A stretch of DNA of 64,000 nt, from contig JANQQR010000015.1 in NCBI GenBank assembly GCA_028289195.1, forward strand, positions 1-64,000. The letters are read 5' to 3'. The position numbers and the translations under genes were made by a program. The notes under the pieces were generated by a model. That model did not search any database, was not told the DNA's origin, and saw nothing but the letters and a program-made list of their open reading frames with translations. Below, piece by piece: positions 43,210 to 54,778 of the stretch. Positions within the stretch are counted from its first letter, which is position 1; each line of letters begins with the position of its first letter. This stretch comes from Phycisphaerales bacterium (GTDB lineage Bacteria > Planctomycetota > Phycisphaerae > Phycisphaerales > UBA1924).

Positions 43210-45614
43210 CGACGGCCGACGCCCGAAGCCGCGATCCGCTCCATCTCGGCCCGCGTCTCTGGCGGGAGCTGGCGCAGCGGATCGAGGCGCATGGCCTCGC
43301 TGATGAGCAGCGCCCGGCGGGCCCAGTGGGCGCCCGAGCGCAGATCACCGAGCTGGGCGTTGAGCCGGGCCAGACGCGTCACCGGCCCCAGCCCGTGGGG
43401 ATCCAGCACACTCGCGCGGATCCAGGCGTCGCGAGCCAGCACCAGATGCTCCGTGTCGCCGGTCATCGGGTGCAGAGCCTGGTGGAGGGACGCCAATCGC
43501 CCCCACGCCCCGGCCGATCGCGGCGCCAGTTCCGTCTCCGCTTCCGCGTGGGCGAGCGCCTCGCGAGCGTGCCGGGCTGCGCCGGCGTAGTCGCCGGCGT
43601 CCCACGCGCCGCGCGAGGCCTGCAGCCTCAGGCGGGCGAGGAGCACTTCGGTCCGCGCCGCGGCGGTGCTGGGCCCCGGCTCCGGCGGGGCGAGCGCCTC
43701 GATCGCTCCTTCGAGCGACGAGCTCGCCAGCGACACAAGCAGGGCATCCAACTCTTCGCGGCTGGTCGGCTCGGGCGCGCCAAGGCTTCGTGCCGCGCGG
43801 CTCAGCACCGATTCGACCGCGGCCATGCGCGCCGGATCGTCGGGCTGGGCGACGAGACCTCGCTCTGCTGTCCGGAGCTCGCCGAGGGGCTTTGCGCGCA
43901 CGGCTCCGGCCTGCAGGCGTGCCTGCCACTCCATCGCCGGCAGGACCCCCGCGATCACGACGAGCGACGCGACCACGATGGGCGCGACCAGTATCGCCAG
44001 CGATCGCGACGGACCTCGGAACGATGCGTCGCGCTCCTCCGGCGCCGAGGCGATCGCGAGCATGGCCATCGCCAGGCCTGCGCTCCCGGGCAGTACCGGC
44101 GTGATCTCGAGCATGGAGTGCGCCGCCAAACCGAACGCACCGCAGGCCATCGCGCGACTGACCAGACGCTCCCGGTCCGCCGACATGATTCGCGCGCACA
44201 CCAGAGCCGTGACGAACCAGACAAACGCCCCGAGCGGGACGAGGAATCGCTCGGTCGGCGCCTCGTTCTGCCAGCCGATCATCTGGGACACGAGCGTCGT
44301 CGCCGCGATCACGCCAAGAACCCACAGGGTGGTTGGGCCGTTCTCCGGATCGGAATCGGCGTCGCCTGGATCTTCATCCGGGCCATGAGCGAGCTTGCGG
44401 GCCGCACTCTCCAGCCAGAGCCAGCACACCATGACCCAGGCGATCGAGAGCACGCCGAGCGTCGCGAGCCAATCGAACACCAGCGAGTGCGGGCTCTCGA
44501 CCTCCTCGGGGCTCGTCGGTGGCTTGGCCAGCAGGTAGGCATCCTTGAAACCGTCCGGCCCCACGCCGAACGCCGGGTGGTCGGCGATGATGCGCATCGC
44601 GCCCGACACGTATTGCCACCTGAAGTAGATGCTGACCTCGGCGAGCCGCTCGCCGACAATGCCACGAACGAACACCAGCGCCAGCACACCGACAGGGACA
44701 GCGAGCGCGATGGCCGGCAGCCTGCGCAGAACCGACCCAGGCAGGCGACGGCGCCAGAGCACGACTCCGAACATCGCGAGCCCGATCAGTCCGGCGCCCC
44801 AGGCCCCCCTCGACGCCGACAGCCAGAGACAGGCCATCGTTCCCAGCGCGACCAGAGCGACCAGGCCGGGCTCACCCGACTGAGCCTCCGCACGTCGCAC
44901 GCGCCGGAACCCGGCGACGCACACGCCGATGACGCCCGGCAGCAGCGCCGCGAGCACCGAGCCGTAGACATTGGAGAACCCGAACCAGCCGGTCGCGTCG
45001 GGCTGGAGGAGTCGACGCTCAAAGATCTGCGCCGTCGAGCTCCCCGGTTCCCATCCCTGCGCCCGGAGGACGCCCTCCGGATCGGCTCGGAATCGCTCAA
45101 CCACCTGCGGGTGCTCGAAGAAGACCTGGTGAGCGCCCTTGGCGACGAACAGGCAGACGCTCGCGAGAACCGTGGCGGCGATCGCTCGGCGCAGTGCGGG
45201 GTCAGCGCACGCGGATCGCAACGCGACGGCCCCGAAAAGCGCGCTGCCCCAGGCCGAGCCCCGGACGAGCGAGAAGAAGTCTCCGCGCACGCTGGCGCCC
45301 TTCGAGATGGCCGGCTCGAGCACCAGCCCGTGGAGCATGACCGACACCTGGCCGAGCAGCACGAGCACCACCATCGCCAGCGGGATCCGCCGCCCGAGCA
45401 ACCAGCCCGCGCCCAGGACAACGCTCCCCGCCAGCCACACCAGCGCATCGAGCCCGAGCATGTCGAGCGGCGTCAGCGTCGCTTCGGGCACCCATCCCTG
45501 GGTCGGGTCAGAGTCCCACCACGGAACCCGGGCGCCGACGGTCGTCGCACGCACGAAGAATGCCCAGAGGATGGCGCCCGCTCCGACCCACACCATCGTG
45601 CGCGCGTGTTTCAC
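43203..45614 (-). CDS. O-antigen-ligase-like (Wzy_C) membrane protein with TPR-like C-terminus
   Basis: An 803-residue membrane protein with about a dozen helices. The Wzy_C signature is around ADHPAFGVGPDGFKDAYLL and PHSLVFDWLATLGV, with a preceding WLSASRGAW. O-antigen ligases and polymerases transfer polysaccharide chains assembled on undecaprenyl diphosphate on the outer face of the membrane; bacteria without classical LPS use similar proteins for other surface glycans. The last ~250 residues are soluble and helical, with TPR-like segments (AGAARHAREALAHAEAET, LGDLRSGAHWARRALL). It begins with GTG overlapping the stop of the WecA-type gene (GTGA), so the two are co-translated. Confidence 0.82.
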   Translation of the reverse strand: MKHARTMVWVGAGAILWAFFVRATTVGARVPWWDSDPTQGWVPEATLTPLDMLGLDALVWLAGSVVLGAGWLLGRRIPLAMVVLVLLGQVSVMLHGLVLEPAISKGASVRGDFFSLVRGSAWGSALFGAVALRSACADPALRRAIAATVLASVCLFVAKGAHQVFFEHPQVVERFRADPEGVLRAQGWEPGSSTAQIFERRLLQPDATGWFGFSNVYGSVLAALLPGVIGVCVAGFRRVRRAEAQSGEPGLVALVALGTMACLWLSASRGAWGAGLIGLAMFGVVLWRRRLPGSVLRRLPAIALAVPVGVLALVFVRGIVGERLAEVSIYFRWQYVSGAMRIIADHPAFGVGPDGFKDAYLLAKPPTSPEEVESPHSLVFDWLATLGVLSIAWVMVCWLWLESAARKLAHGPDEDPGDADSDPENGPTTLWVLGVIAATTLVSQMIGWQNEAPTERFLVPLGAFVWFVTALVCARIMSADRERLVSRAMACGAFGLAAHSMLEITPVLPGSAGLAMAMLAIASAPEERDASFRGPSRSLAILVAPIVVASLVVIAGVLPAMEWQARLQAGAVRAKPLGELRTAERGLVAQPDDPARMAAVESVLSRAARSLGAPEPTSREELDALLVSLASSSLEGAIEALAPPEPGPSTAAARTEVLLARLRLQASRGAWDAGDYAGAARHAREALAHAEAETELAPRSAGAWGRLASLHQALHPMTGDTEHLVLARDAWIRASVLDPHGLGPVTRLARLNAQLGDLRSGAHWARRALLISEAMRLDPLRQLPPETRAEMERIAASGVGRRP

Positions 45615-46741
45615 GCCCGCACCCCGTCCCGGCGCGGCGCGAACTCCAGCGCCGCGAGGATCGCCAGCACCAGGAGGGTCTGCGCACCGATCAGCGCGGC
45701 CTGCCAGGGCTGGGCTCCGGTCAGCAGGATGCCCCCCACTCCGGTCACGGCGCAGCAGGCGCAGATCACCCCCACCGCCCCCGTCTTCGTCAGCCCGCGC
45801 TCAACCAGGCGATGGCTGAAGTGCTGCTGGTCGCCGACCAGCGGGCTCTTTCCCTGGCTCAGGCGCAGGAGCGAGACGCTCGTCAGGTCGTACAGCGGCA
45901 CCGCGAGCACGCACAGGGGCATGCAGACGGCGTACCACGCGCCCGCGTCCCACGCCGATTCGCCCACGAATGTGGTGCGCACCGTGAGGAACGCGAGCAG
46001 GTAGCCGACCACCAGCGACCCGCCGTCTCCCATGAAGATCGTCGCCCCGCCGCGTCGGGGGGCGTTGAACACCAGAAACCCCAGCAGCGCGCCGACGAGG
46101 ATCGCCAGCGTCGCACCCACGAACCACTGGCCGCCCGTCAGCGCCGCCACGAGGAACAGCAGGCCCGCGACGACACCGGAGCCCGCGCACAGCCCGTCCA
46201 TGTTGTCCATGAAGTTCATGGCGTTGGTGATCGCCACGAGCCAGAGCACCGTGAGCAGCACGCTGAGCCATGCGCCCCCGGCGTGCGCATCCAGCGCGTG
46301 CAGAAGGCGAACGTCGAACACGACCGGCATCACGAGCGCGACGCCGATCATCGCCCCGAGCTTCCCGAGCGCCGGGAGCGCCCTGCGATCGTCGACCAGG
46401 CCCAAGACATGGAGCGCCAGCACGCAGAGCATCAGCCCGATGGCCATCGGCGTCTGCTGACGAGCGCCGGCCAGGTGCTCGCCGGCGCCGGGCGCCAGCC
46501 GATCGACCAGGTCCCCAGGCGCGAACCAGACGGCGATCAGGCCGGAGGCCATGCACGCCAGGATCGTCCCCACGATCGCGACGCCCCCGATGTTCGGGAC
46601 GGCCCGCAGGTCCTTCCTGTGGCCGTCGCTGCCCGCGCTGTCGAACAGCGTGCGCCGCCTGCCCGCGGCGCGCACGGCAAACGTCAGCACAGCGGACAGT
46701 CCCGCCGCGGCAGCCAGAAGGATGAACGCCAAGCCGGTCAT
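45611..46741 (-). CDS. WecA/MraY-family polyprenyl-phosphate sugar-1-phosphate transferase
   Basis: Integral membrane enzyme of 376 residues with about ten helices, of the GlcNAc/MurNAc-1-phosphate transferase family. It starts a surface glycan by moving a sugar phosphate from a UDP-sugar to undecaprenyl phosphate. Catalytic-loop motifs are present: VLGLVDDRR, NAMNFMDNMDGLC, ATIFMGDGGSLVVGY and QHFSHRL. NAMNFMDNMDG is of the WecA/TagO rather than the MraY type. The ATG at 46741 opens directly into the first helix; the open frame ahead is not conserved-looking. It overlaps the ligase-like gene by four bases, which supports a two-gene glycan operon. Confidence 0.92.
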   Translation of the reverse strand: MTGLAFILLAAAAGLSAVLTFAVRAAGRRRTLFDSAGSDGHRKDLRAVPNIGGVAIVGTILACMASGLIAVWFAPGDLVDRLAPGAGEHLAGARQQTPMAIGLMLCVLALHVLGLVDDRRALPALGKLGAMIGVALVMPVVFDVRLLHALDAHAGGAWLSVLLTVLWLVAITNAMNFMDNMDGLCAGSGVVAGLLFLVAALTGGQWFVGATLAILVGALLGFLVFNAPRRGGATIFMGDGGSLVVGYLLAFLTVRTTFVGESAWDAGAWYAVCMPLCVLAVPLYDLTSVSLLRLSQGKSPLVGDQQHFSHRLVERGLTKTGAVGVICACCAVTGVGGILLTGAQPWQAALIGAQTLLVLAILAALEFAPRRDGVRA

Positions 46742-46831
46742 CGCCCTGACAGTATCGGCAAACGAACGCGGGGCGCACTCCAACCGGGTTCCGGCTGGGA
46801 TGCGCCCCGCGCGATGACGTTGCGTCCGGGG

Positions 46832-48982
46832 TTACGGGCGGGTGAGCTGGATGTCCATATCGAGGTTCTCCGCCGTGAACGCCAGGATGTCGGCGGCCTC
46901 TTCGATCCGCTTGCTCACGGGCTTGCCCGCTCCGTGGCCGGCTCGGGTCTCGATCCGGATCATCACCGGGTTGTCGCCGGTGTGCGCCTCCTGGAGTCGA
47001 GCCGCGAACTTGAAGCTGTGGCCTGGGACAACGCGATCGTCGGTGTCGGCCGTGGTCACCAGCGTCGCCGGGTATTCCGTGCCGTCGTGCAGGTTGTGGT
47101 ACGGCGAGTAGCCCTTGAGGTACTCGAACATCTCAGGGTCGTCGGGCGACCCGTAGTCGTCGACCCAGAACCGGCCCGCCGTGAACTTGTGGAACCGGAG
47201 CATGTCCATGACGCCGACAGCCGGGAGCGCCACGCCGAAGAGGTCGGGCCGCTGCGCCATGCAGGCTCCCACGAGCAGGCCGCCGTTGGAGCCGCCGCGG
47301 ATCGCGAGCTTGTCCGGGCTGGTGTAGCCCTCGGCGATGAGATACTCGCCCGCCGAGATGAAGTCGTCGAAGACGTTCTGCTTGTTGTACAGGCGCCCGG
47401 CGTCGTGCCAACGCTTGCCGTACTCGCCGCCACCGCGCAGGTTCGCCACGGCGTAGACGCCGCCCATCTTCATCCACATCAGGTTGACGACGCTGAAGCT
47501 CGGCGTGATAGGGATGTTGAACCCGCCGTAGCCGTAGAGCATGGTGGCGTTGGTGCCGTCGAGCTTCAGCCCCTTCTTGTGGGAGATGAACATCGGGACG
47601 CGCGTGCCGTCCTTGGACGTGTAGAACACCTGCCTGGTCTCGTACTGATCAGGGTCGAACGCGACCTCGGCCTGACGCATCAGCGTGCTGCGCCCGGTCT
47701 GCATGTCGTAGCGGTAGATCGACGGGGGCACAGCGAAGCTGCTGAAGGTGTAGAAGGTCTCGGTGTGGTCGCGCCTGCCGTTGAAGCCGCCGGCCGAGCC
47801 GAGCGTCGGGAACTTCACGTCCCGGACGAATCCGCCGGCGGGCGTGTAGATCTTCACGGCCGTCACGGCGTCCTTGAGGTAGCTGGCAACGAACATGTCG
47901 TTCACGAACCCGACACCCCGGAGCGCCTCGTCGGACTCGGGGATGATCTCGCGCCACTCGCTCTTGGCCGGGTTCTCCGTGTCGATCGCGATCACGCGAC
48001 CGTTCTTGGCGCTCTCGTCGGTGCGGAAGTAGAACACGGACCCGTCGTTTCCGACGAGGCTGTAGTCGTTGGCGAACTCGCCGATGAGTTCGACGAACTC
48101 GGCGCCAGGCGAGGCGAGCGGCTTGTAGTGCACCAGGTTCTTGTTGTCGGTGCCCTTCCAGGTGGACACGACGACGTAGTCACCCGCTTCGGTGACCTGG
48201 GCGCCGAACCCCCAGGTCGGTTCGTCGGGACGCTCGTAGACCAGGACGTCCTCGCTCTGATCGGTGCCGAGAGCGTGGTAGAAGACCTTCTGGTTGTAGT
48301 TGAGGCTCTGGAACTCCGAGCCCTCTTCCGTTTCGGGGTAGCGGCTGTAGAAGAAGCCCGTGTTGTCGGGCGTCCATGACACGCCGCTGAACTTCACCCA
48401 CTGGATGCGATCGTCGAGGTCTTCACCGGTGTCGATGTCGCGGATGCGCCACTCCCGCCAGTCGCTGCCCGCCGAAGCCACGCCATAGGCGGCGTACTTG
48501 GCGTCGTCGCTGATCGACAGGCCGGCAAGGGCCACGGTCCCGTCCTCGCTCCACGTGTTCGGGTCGAAGAGCACCCGACCTTCATCCTCCAGGCCTTCCT
48601 GGACATACAGGACCGACTGGTTCTGCAGGCCGTCGTTGCGGGAGAAGAAGTAGCGATCTCCGACGCGGAACGGAGCGCTGAAACGCTCGTAGTCCCACAG
48701 GTCGGTGATCTCCTGCTCGATGAGCGAGCGGTCCTCGAGGCCCTCGAGGTAGCCGAACGTCACGGCGTTCTGGGCCTCGACCCAGTCCGCGACCTCTTCG
48801 CTCGTGCGGACGTCGTCCTCGAGCCACCGGTAGGGATCGGCCATCTCCTGGCCGTGGAGCGTCTCGGTGTAGGTGGACTTGTGGGACTCGGGGTAGTGGA
48901 CCCCTGCCCCGTTCTGCGCGATCAGCGCCGCTGGAGCGGCGCCGAGGACGGCGATGGCGATCAGTCGCGAGCGATAGTTCAT
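46832..48982 (-). CDS. Secreted prolyl oligopeptidase (S9A)
   Basis: Prolyl endopeptidase of 716 residues with a cleavable signal peptide ([17 protein letters not shown]). The N-terminal half begins with the family sequence DPYRWLEDD and then forms the seven-bladed propeller that filters peptides. The catalytic half has the complete triad: S565 in [11 protein letters not shown]648 in [10 protein letters not shown] (with the substrate-binding R650), and H683 in RAGHGAGKP. It cuts short peptides after proline. Together with the M14, S9, tricorn-like and M20 enzymes it suggests that peptides are an important food source. It is 58 bases before the ABC ATPase gene end and reads in the same direction. 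Confidence 0.95.
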   Translation of the reverse strand: MNYRSRLIAIAVLGAAPAALIAQNGAGVHYPESHKSTYTETLHGQEMADPYRWLEDDVRTSEEVADWVEAQNAVTFGYLEGLEDRSLIEQEITDLWDYERFSAPFRVGDRYFFSRNDGLQNQSVLYVQEGLEDEGRVLFDPNTWSEDGTVALAGLSISDDAKYAAYGVASAGSDWREWRIRDIDTGEDLDDRIQWVKFSGVSWTPDNTGFFYSRYPETEEGSEFQSLNYNQKVFYHALGTDQSEDVLVYERPDEPTWGFGAQVTEAGDYVVVSTWKGTDNKNLVHYKPLASPGAEFVELIGEFANDYSLVGNDGSVFYFRTDESAKNGRVIAIDTENPAKSEWREIIPESDEALRGVGFVNDMFVASYLKDAVTAVKIYTPAGGFVRDVKFPTLGSAGGFNGRRDHTETFYTFSSFAVPPSIYRYDMQTGRSTLMRQAEVAFDPDQYETRQVFYTSKDGTRVPMFISHKKGLKLDGTNATMLYGYGGFNIPITPSFSVVNLMWMKMGGVYAVANLRGGGEYGKRWHDAGRLYNKQNVFDDFISAGEYLIAEGYTSPDKLAIRGGSNGGLLVGACMAQRPDLFGVALPAVGVMDMLRFHKFTAGRFWVDDYGSPDDPEMFEYLKGYSPYHNLHDGTEYPATLVTTADTDDRVVPGHSFKFAARLQEAHTGDNPVMIRIETRAGHGAGKPVSKRIEEAADILAFTAENLDMDIQLTRP

Positions 48983-49041
48983 GTCGTGGTTCTCCGATGA
49001 CCCCGGACGCGGGTGATTCTCTCAGGAAAGCCCAGGAAAGA

Positions 49042-50019
<978 letters not shown>

Positions 50020-50026
50020 CGGCACG

Positions 50027-52441
50027 TCAGGATGCTCCCTGGTCGATCGGATGCGGCGCCCGGCTCCGTGCCCCGGCGCTCGAATCGGAGCCGGCGGCGA
50101 ACGGGCGTGGACTGAGAGGGTAGACCCACTGGAGCTCGACGACCCCGTCGGCGCCCGCTTCTGCAGTATGGATCCGGCGCCCGTCGACCCGAACCGGAGC
50201 GGGACACGGCGCCCCCTCGATGCGCCCGAGCACAATCACGCACGCCTGGGTGAACCACGGCCCGAGGTCCATCCCGTGGGTCAGACGCCGGCTGAGCACC
50301 GCCGGGATCGAGCCCGACGTCGTGGGGCGCTCCGTGTAGTCGGGCGGCTGGAGCACGGGGAAGAGCGGCACAGCGTGCACGCTCCGGATCGAGAGCGGAT
50401 CGGCGACGCCCGCGAACGCGCCGCGGGTCTTGGGCACCAGCGATTCCAGAAGACGGGTGATGTTGCTGGCGGGATCGGCCGGCGCCCAGATCGAGCCGAG
50501 GTCGAGTTCCGCTCCGGGCGCCCACGCGCCGCCCAGCGCGTACGCGGAGCCGATCGCCTGCAGCTCTCCCCTGGCGCGCTCCTCGAGTTGTTCGGCGATC
50601 GTCGTCGGGCGCTCGATGACGAGGATTCGAACATCCGTGAGCGCGCCCGGCAGGTTGTGCACGAGACGACCGACGAGGTCAGCGCCCTCGAATCGCGGGG
50701 CATCGTCAGGCGACACCGGCCCGGGGGTCTCCCATCGCGGCCCGCCCAGGTACTCGATCTGCACCTGCTTCGTCGTCGAGCGCGCCGGAGAATCGAATTC
50801 GATCATGGCCCGGGCATCGAGCGCGTATGCGCGCGAATCGGGGAACGGCGCCGCGATGTCCGCACCCGGGTCCTCCCACGGCGTCAGCGACTGGCGGAAC
50901 TGCTCGTCCACGCCGGGTTCGCCGACGGCGATCGCCTGCTCGCCGTAGTCCGGCAGCAGGACGCTGGCAAAGACGCGGGATCGTTCGGTCGGCTGTCCGT
51001 AGACGCGCTGGAGCGTCGTGTGGTGCCACATGCGCACCTCACCGGGTTTCATCGCGCTCACGGCGGTCCAGCTGACGAACGTGAATAGCGCAGCGGAGGC
51101 AACAAACAGCAACCACGAATGACGTTCCCAACCCTTGGAGCGCAGGAAGTAGAAGCCCGTCTGCCCGACCAGGACCCAATACACGACGAAGACGATGAGC
51201 GCAAGCAGCACGCCGAGGCTCGCAGCGCGGCTCTTGGCGATCGAAGACGCGATCGACAGGTCGACCCAGTGCATCACACCGGCGGCCCGCCGTGCGCTCG
51301 CCGACGAACGCGCCTCGGCCAACTCGGCTCCGTCGAGATGGTCGACCCGGCGCCCCAGCATGCGGTTCCAGAAACGCTCGATCGACAGAACCTGGGCGAC
51401 GTCGCGCTGAGCGATGTCGATGCCGCAGAGCGTCACCATCCCGTTGCCCACCAGGCGCCTCACCACGACGTCCCCGTGCGGCCCGACCATCAGCGGCGTC
51501 GCAAGGCTCTGCTCGGCGCCCTCGATCGGAGTGAACGCGTGGATGATCTCGCGGTCGGGCAGTCTGCCGCCGCGCGAGACGTGGGGCATGGTCAGCGCTT
51601 CGCGATAGTCATTGAGATCGGCCGCCGGGAAGCGATCCACCTCGACCGCCGGGAGCAACGAGGCGACGGGGTTCTGCCCGCTGAACCAGTTCGACCCAAC
51701 GCGCTCGAGCACGATGAACAGGTGCCCGCCCCGATTGACCCATTCGATCAATGCCTCGGCCTGCTGGGTCGAAAAGTTGGTGAGGTCGGTCGGATCGGCG
51801 CCGGCCCACACGATCACCGAGAACGGCTCGAGGCCGTACCAGCGATCGGGGAGTTGGCCCGTCGAGAGCCCGGCGAGCGTCTGCGTGGGCTCGTGCGCTG
51901 CGGCGAGCGCGCCGCTGGTGGGCAGCGCCCGGTTGTACTCGCGCAGGCCCAGATCGGAGCGAGCGCCGATGACCGCGAACATCGCCGTCTCCGCCGGCTC
52001 GACGCGCTGGGGGCGGATCTTGGCGAGCCCGAGTTCTGCACCGGCCAGCAGGACACCGTCGCCGGCATCGACCGCCTCTCTTACGGACACAAGGAACTCG
52101 GCGTTGGCGCCGAGGTCCCAAGGCATGCGTGCGTGGATCCAGACCCCCCAGTCCGCTCCCGGGGTGAGCGTGACCTCGCGCGTGTAGTTCACGGTGTCGC
52201 GATCGCCGTCGTCGATCGCCAGCTGCACGACCACGTCGCGAGGCACGGCGCCGCGATCTCGGAGGTTGAGCCTCACGGAGGCCAACGAGCCGGGACGGAC
52301 GACGCCTCCGACGCCGAAGGAGTCCAGCGTGATCGCGATATCGCCCGACCCCATCTGGAGCGACGAGGGCTCGGGAGACGACTGGGCCCGAGCGGCCTGT
52401 CCGAGCGACAGCACCGACGCCCACGCCACGAGCACCCACAT
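50027..52441 (-). CDS. Large exported membrane protein, GldG/DUF4350-like, partner of ABC ATPase
   Basis: An 804-residue protein with signal peptide (MWVLVAWASVLSLGQAARAQ), a beta-rich region (~30-140), a Rossmann-like segment of the GATase type (WVNRGGHLFIVLER), and two membrane helices in the second half (ASLGVLLALIVFVVYWVLV and LLFVASAALFTFVSWTAV), followed by a large outside domain. In GldG-type systems a protein with such a GATase-like domain pairs with an ABC ATPase; the resemblance is limited, so the call is tentative. ATG 52441 is chosen because it starts a signal peptide; no strong ribosome-binding site is seen. It is divergent from the small membrane-protein gene at 52565. Confidence 0.7.
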   Translation of the reverse strand: MWVLVAWASVLSLGQAARAQSSPEPSSLQMGSGDIAITLDSFGVGGVVRPGSLASVRLNLRDRGAVPRDVVVQLAIDDGDRDTVNYTREVTLTPGADWGVWIHARMPWDLGANAEFLVSVREAVDAGDGVLLAGAELGLAKIRPQRVEPAETAMFAVIGARSDLGLREYNRALPTSGALAAAHEPTQTLAGLSTGQLPDRWYGLEPFSVIVWAGADPTDLTNFSTQQAEALIEWVNRGGHLFIVLERVGSNWFSGQNPVASLLPAVEVDRFPAADLNDYREALTMPHVSRGGRLPDREIIHAFTPIEGAEQSLATPLMVGPHGDVVVRRLVGNGMVTLCGIDIAQRDVAQVLSIERFWNRMLGRRVDHLDGAELAEARSSASARRAAGVMHWVDLSIASSIAKSRAASLGVLLALIVFVVYWVLVGQTGFYFLRSKGWERHSWLLFVASAALFTFVSWTAVSAMKPGEVRMWHHTTLQRVYGQPTERSRVFASVLLPDYGEQAIAVGEPGVDEQFRQSLTPWEDPGADIAAPFPDSRAYALDARAMIEFDSPARSTTKQVQIEYLGGPRWETPGPVSPDDAPRFEGADLVGRLVHNLPGALTDVRILVIERPTTIAEQLEERARGELQAIGSAYALGGAWAPGAELDLGSIWAPADPASNITRLLESLVPKTRGAFAGVADPLSIRSVHAVPLFPVLQPPDYTERPTTSGSIPAVLSRRLTHGMDLGPWFTQACVIVLGRIEGAPCPAPVRVDGRRIHTAEAGADGVVELQWVYPLSPRPFAAGSDSSAGARSRAPHPIDQGAS

Positions 52442-52564
52442 CGAAGGGGCTCGGAGCCGGCTTAGCGCTCTGATCGGCCTGTCCAGTCGCGTTCGGGCCC
52501 GGGAAAGCACAGCCGCAGTATATCTCCCTGAATTCGGGCTCCGATCGCGTCGATCAGGCCCTCC

Positions 52565-52840
52565 ATGGAGTTCGAAGGCCTCGCAACCGGCGTCTCGATC
52601 GGAATCACCGCCCTGTGTGCGTTTGCCGTGCTGTTCGTATCGAGCAAGTCTTTCCTGCACAAGATCCACCTGCACAACCTGACCGTGGAGGCGCGGACGC
52701 TCCGGAACGAGTACCAGCGCCGGCTCGAGGCGATCCGGAGCGGTCGCTACGAGGCGGTGCAGCTGCTCCCGGGCCTCGCACAAACCGACGAAGAGCCGTT
52801 CATGGAAGTCGGTGAGGCGCCACCTGCCAAGGCAGCCTGA
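52565..52840 (+). CDS. Small single-pass membrane protein
   Basis: A 91-residue protein with one N-terminal membrane helix (SIGITALCAFAVLFVSS) and a basic amphipathic helix (ARTLRNEYQRRLEAIRSGRY) on the inside, ending with an acidic Pro/Ala tail. No family recognised. It fills the gap between two genes on the opposite strand, and its stop codon abuts the stop of the M20 peptidase gene without any spacer. The codon use is like that of neighbouring genes. Ribosome-binding site is weak. Confidence 0.65.
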   Translation: MEFEGLATGVSIGITALCAFAVLFVSSKSFLHKIHLHNLTVEARTLRNEYQRRLEAIRSGRYEAVQLLPGLAQTDEEPFMEVGEAPPAKAA

Positions 52841-54289
52841 TCACTTGCCCATACGAACGAACGCGTCGACAAGGTGCACGTGGGAGCGCACTCCCATGCG
52901 GAACGATGGGATCTCGAACTTCTCGTTGGGCGAGTGGACTCGATCGTCGTCGAGGCCGAAGCCGATCATGAGCGAGTCGAGCCCGAGCTGGCCCTTGAGC
53001 ATGCCGACCACCGGGATCGAGCCGCCCGACTTGATGAGGTGGGGTTCCTTTCCGACGGCGTTCTGCAGCGCGCCCCGCGCGGCCTGCAGGTAAGGCGAGT
53101 CGATCGAAACATTGCCCGCGTGCCCGGTGCCGTGGCGGGAGAACTCCCACCGGCAGCCGGGAGGCGTGCGCTGGCGGATCCACTCTTCGAACGCGTCGGC
53201 GATCTTCTCCGGATCCTGGTTCGCCACCAGACGGAAGCTGACCTTCGCGGCGGCCCATGAGGGGATCACGGTCTTGGCGCCCGCGCCCGTGTAGCCGCCC
53301 CAGATGCCGTTGACGTCGCACGCCGGCCGGGCCCACTCCCGCTCGACCGCGTCGAAACCCGCCTCACCGATGTCGGCGTCCGCGTCGAGACCGATCTTGC
53401 CGAGCGCTTCGATCTGATCCAGCGGGAGCTGCGACCACGCTTCCTTTTCTTTCGGCGTGATGGGAAGGACGTCGTCGTAGAACCCCGGGATCGTGATCTT
53501 CCTGTTCTCGTCCCACAGCTGGGCGAGAACCTTCGCGAGTTCGTTGTTGGGGTTCGGGCATCGACCGCCCCACATCCCGCTGTGGAGATCCTGGTCGCTG
53601 GCGATGAGCTTCAACTCGTGGTAGCTCAAGCCACGCAAGCCGTAGGTGATCCCCGGCGTCGTCCGCTCGAGCATCCCCGTGTCGCTGATGACGCAGATGT
53701 CGGCCTGGCTCAGCGCGTCGCGATTCTCGGCGAAGAACTGCTCGAGGTTCGCGCTCCCGGACTCTTCCTCGCCCTCGATCAGCACGGTGAACTTCACCGG
53801 CACCGAGCCGGCGCTGTCCTTCCAGGCCCGCATGGCCTCGAGGAACGTCGCCACCTGCCCTTTGTCGTCGCACGCCCCGCGCGCGACGATCCGGTCGGCC
53901 GGTTCGCCCGGCTTCCCGCTCCCCTTCACGATCACCGGCTCGAACGGCGGGCTGTGCCACAACTCCAACGGGTCCGGGGGCTGCACGTCGTAGTGGCCGT
54001 AGAACAGCACGTGCGGCCCCTTGTAGTCCGCAGCGCCCTCGTTGGTCGCCCACACGATCGGGTTACCCCGCGCCTCGGGCGAACCGGTCTCGCGCAGGCA
54101 CGCATCGAACCCTGCTGCGCTGAGCTGGTCGGCGCACCACTGTCCCGCTTGCCTTGTCTGCTCGCGATAGGCCGGGTCGGTGCCGATGCTGGGCATGCGC
54201 AGCCATTCCATCAGGCGCTCGAGCGCCTGGCTCTCTCTCGACTCGAGCGTCGAAGCAACTGTCTCGACGGACATCGACTCCACGGACAT
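52841..54289 (-). CDS. M20 family dipeptidase
   Basis: Zinc metallopeptidase of 482 residues, cytosolic by lack of a signal peptide. Metal-binding residues appear in the normal order: His in YGHYDVQPPDP, Asp in RGACDDKGQ, the catalytic/metal Glu pair in IEGEEESGS, Asp in ISDTGML, and the final His in DDRVHSPNE. The lid/dimerisation domain lies between residues ~210 and 390. This form acts on dipeptides or small peptides (CNDP/PepV-like group). AGGAGG five bases before the ATG is the strongest ribosome-binding site in the window. It may finish off peptides produced by the secreted peptidases. Confidence 0.94.
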   Translation of the reverse strand: MSVESMSVETVASTLESRESQALERLMEWLRMPSIGTDPAYREQTRQAGQWCADQLSAAGFDACLRETGSPEARGNPIVWATNEGAADYKGPHVLFYGHYDVQPPDPLELWHSPPFEPVIVKGSGKPGEPADRIVARGACDDKGQVATFLEAMRAWKDSAGSVPVKFTVLIEGEEESGSANLEQFFAENRDALSQADICVISDTGMLERTTPGITYGLRGLSYHELKLIASDQDLHSGMWGGRCPNPNNELAKVLAQLWDENRKITIPGFYDDVLPITPKEKEAWSQLPLDQIEALGKIGLDADADIGEAGFDAVEREWARPACDVNGIWGGYTGAGAKTVIPSWAAAKVSFRLVANQDPEKIADAFEEWIRQRTPPGCRWEFSRHGTGHAGNVSIDSPYLQAARGALQNAVGKEPHLIKSGGSIPVVGMLKGQLGLDSLMIGFGLDDDRVHSPNEKFEIPSFRMGVRSHVHLVDAFVRMGK

Positions 54290-54338
54290 AGCGACCTCCT
54301 GGGGGCTCGGGACCGTGCACAGTACCGCGCGTCGGCGC

Positions 54339-54707
54339 TCAGAGCAGACCGGATGCCACGGCGCCCCATGCGACCAGGGCTCCCATGCACAGGCAGGCGA
54401 CCATCGCGCCGAGGACCGCGAGCCCCAGCCCGTGGCGCTGCCTCAAGGGTGCGACGTCCAATCGCTGCAGGATCAACGGAGCGCGTCCGCCGATGAGATC
54501 TCCGGGATCCATCGAGGGAACGTCGTCGAGCAGCCCCTCCATCTCGGCGTACGAACGAGGGGGCCGGGCGTAGAGATCCTCAGCGCACGAGGGGCACACC
54601 AGCGCGGTGTCTCCAGGGTCCCCCTGGAGGGTCGCGCCCGCGTAGCCGCAAGAGAGGCACATCCTGCGCCCGTGGCGTTTGGGGATGACGTGTCCAACCC
54701 GCGCCAT
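54339..54707 (-). CDS. Zinc-ribbon protein with C-terminal membrane helix
   Basis: A 122-residue protein with CLSC and CPSC pairs (residues ~17-42) forming a zinc ribbon, a middle linker, and one hydrophobic helix at the C-terminus (LGAMVACLCMGALVAWGA), so it is probably tail-anchored. The function is unknown. The ATG at 54707 (MARVGHVIPKRH) is preferred over the GTG at 54752. It is divergent from the gene at 54779, leaving 71 bases for two promoters. The ribbon resembles the first module of the protein at 22726-24156 only in general type. Confidence 0.68.
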   Translation of the reverse strand: MARVGHVIPKRHGRRMCLSCGYAGATLQGDPGDTALVCPSCAEDLYARPPRSYAEMEGLLDDVPSMDPGDLIGGRAPLILQRLDVAPLRQRHGLGLAVLGAMVACLCMGALVAWGAVASGLL

Positions 54708-54778
54708 GGGTCGAGAGCATATCAGCGGGACGCGGCGCGGGAGCACTCTCACCGTCTTTCCACGATGATCCCCCGCAG